From Enterobacter bugandensis (lineage in GTDB: Bacteria; Pseudomonadota; Gammaproteobacteria; Enterobacterales; Enterobacteriaceae), in the NCBI RefSeq assembly GCF_900324475.1, contig NZ_LT992502.1, positions 2,728,001-2,792,000 on the forward strand: DNA of 64,000 nt. Direction: 5' to 3'. The position numbers and the translations under genes are program-made. This document shows positions 62,934 to 64,000 of this stretch, one piece after another. How positions within the stretch are numbered: the stretch's first letter is position 1; every line of letters starts with the position of its first letter. The notes beneath the pieces are model-generated. The model worked only from the letters and a program-made list of their open reading frames with translations. It was not told the origin of the DNA and searched no databases.

Positions 62934-63650
62934 TTATTCAAACATAGGCGGATAGAGACCGTGACGCCCCGGGCGGGCGCCCCCTGCCGGGTCGAACAGC
63001 AGGGTAAAAAGCTGCCCGGTGAAGTTGCCGCTGTGAACGTGGGTGTACAGCGGGTAACCGTCGCAGCGGTTGGTCCACCAGTAGCTGGTCTGACGCAGCG
63101 GGTCAAAGCACTCTGCCGCCTGCGGCCAGCCCAGCGTGCTTTGGCCGTCCTCGTCGTAACCAATGACGTCGAGGATGTCAGAGCGCTTCTGCGGCTCGAC
63201 GGGCTGCGGCGCCGGAATGGACATCAGCATCTCATCCAGCTGCGAGGCGGAAAAGCTGTTACGCACCGCGTGCAGCCCCAGACGACCAATTTGCTGATAC
63301 CAGCTCTCCGCCTGGCTGAGCAGGCTGGTCGACCACTCTGACGGGGCGAAGCTCAACTGAATGCAGACCGGGTACTGTCGGCCAACGCTGTCGCGGCCGG
63401 GCAGCAGGCAGCCCATCTGGATCATCTGGCTGCCCAGCATCGGCGGGACGACGAAATTCCAGACCGGAGCTTTGGTGAACTGGCGCTCGCCGCTGCGCTG
63501 CTCTTCCTGCTGCCAGGCCAGCAGGCCAACCTGAAACCAGTGCGACCACTGGCGCTGTAAGGTGTCAGGAAAGCGACGCTGCAGGAAATCTCCGGCGCTG
63601 GGTAATTTGCCATACCAGCTGTAGCGGTTCATCGCAGGGGTATTCGTCAT
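62934..63650 (-). CDS. tagF: T6SS accessory protein TagF (ImpM/SciT)
   Basis: A 238-residue protein beginning NRYSWYGKLPSAGDFLQRRF, the diagnostic TagF/ImpM N-terminus. Other typical parts: PVWNFVVPPMLGSQMIQMGC and GYDEDGQSTLGWPQAAECFD. In Pseudomonas TagF is a post-translational repressor of the T6SS, acting with the Fha1 pathway. The frame is open to 63722, but ATG 63650 fits the family. Eleven bases before tssA. Confidence 0.92.
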   Translation of the reverse strand: MTNTPAMNRYSWYGKLPSAGDFLQRRFPDTLQRQWSHWFQVGLLAWQQEEQRSGERQFTKAPVWNFVVPPMLGSQMIQMGCLLPGRDSVGRQYPVCIQLSFAPSEWSTSLLSQAESWYQQIGRLGLHAVRNSFSASQLDEMLMSIPAPQPVEPQKRSDILDVIGYDEDGQSTLGWPQAAECFDPLRQTSYWWTNRCDGYPLYTHVHSGNFTGQLFTLLFDPAGGARPGRHGLYPPMFE

Positions 63651-63666
63651 ACGGCTGTCCTTGCGG

Positions 63667-64000
63667 TTATGGGCATGAAAAACGGGGAAGCTGGAACGGG
63701 TTGCGGATGCTGTTCGGCGCAAACTCCAGCGTGACCTGATGTCCGTCGACGTTGAAGGTGGCCTGACGGCTCAGGCTACCCGCGCCCGGACTGGTGCTCG
63801 CTTTGTCAAAAAAGCGGTTGAGCGCCCAGGAGCCGTTGGTCACAAGCGTCGCGGTGCTGCCGTTAGCCAGACCCAGCTGCATACGGACCTGGTTGGTACC
63901 GCCCGGCCCCGGCCAGTTCATGATCTGCACCGCCTGCGGACCGTGGCTGTAACGCAGCAGCTGACCGTCGACATCCAGCGTCAGGTTCAGAATGGTGTTA
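63667..64000 (-). CDS. tssM: T6SS membrane complex protein TssM (IcmF), C-terminal end only
   Basis: Partial: about 110 codons that continue past the window end. The sequence TLDVDGQLLRYSHGPQ, MNWPGPGGTNQVRMQL, and the terminal PFQLPRFSCP are typical of the periplasmic C-terminus of TssM, which joins TssJ and TssL in the trans-envelope complex. The ATG at 63930 is internal, not a start. Confidence 0.88.
   Translation of the reverse strand, partial: NTILNLTLDVDGQLLRYSHGPQAVQIMNWPGPGGTNQVRMQLGLANGSTATLVTNGSWALNRFFDKASTSPGAGSLSRQATFNVDGHQVTLEFAPNSIRNPFQLPRFSCP

Overview
The window is chromosomal DNA from an enteric gammaproteobacterium, most likely an Enterobacter or close relative. The first 20 kb carries the E. 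coli-like order ychN ... chaC-chaB-chaA / kdsA-sirB1-(sirB2)-prmC-prfA-hemA / lolB-ispE-prs / dauA / ychH / pth-ychF, with protein lengths and key residues matching the E. coli genes. A nasR gene sits at the left edge where E. coli has the nar genes. These family calls rest on recognition of protein sequences, not on a database search.

Region 1 (1-19.8 kb) is housekeeping: nitrate regulator NasR, a Cache-type chemoreceptor behind a likely FliA promoter, glutathione cyclotransferase ChaC, cation antiporter ChaA, KDO synthesis, translation termination (RF1 and its methylase), haem and isoprenoid precursor synthesis, PRPP synthesis, dicarboxylate transport, peptidyl-tRNA hydrolase and the ATPase YchF. 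sirB2 is reduced to a 45-codon remnant.

Region 2 (19.8-29.2 kb) is an A+T-rich graveyard of Rhs toxin tips and immunity genes just downstream of ychF. Two 5'-truncated rhs tips (a HYD1-type ADP-ribosyltransferase tip with a macrodomain immunity gene, and a decayed TreTu-like tip) each begin immediately beside a diverged extra copy of the ychF 3' end plus its terminator. Around them lie about ten small genes, several paralogous, most of which look like orphan immunity genes. The layout reads as a record of successive replacement of the rhs C-terminus.

Region 3 (29.2-46 kb) is the effector part of a type VI secretion system (T6SS). It holds a full-length PAAR-Rhs effector with its Eag chaperone and immunity gene, two VgrG genes sharing a near-identical 1.4-kb 5' part, one of them ending in an HExxH metallopeptidase-like domain, a PAAR effector with a membrane-protein partner, and orphan immunity genes of the Tsi6 and ADP-ribosylglycohydrolase (DraG/Tri1) families next to a vgrG remnant.

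Region 4 (46-64 kb) is the T6SS core, all on the minus strand: tssM (cut by the window end), tagF, tssA, tssB, tssC, hcp, tae4-tai4, tagH (Fha), pppA, an exported protein of unknown role, tagJ, tssE, tssF, tssG, clpV and ppkA. tssJKL are not in the window. The core builds the contractile machine, the kinase/phosphatase/FHA set probably controls firing, and the VgrG/PAAR/Rhs genes supply the spike and its exchangeable toxins. Several toxins and immunity proteins converge on ADP-ribose or NAD chemistry.
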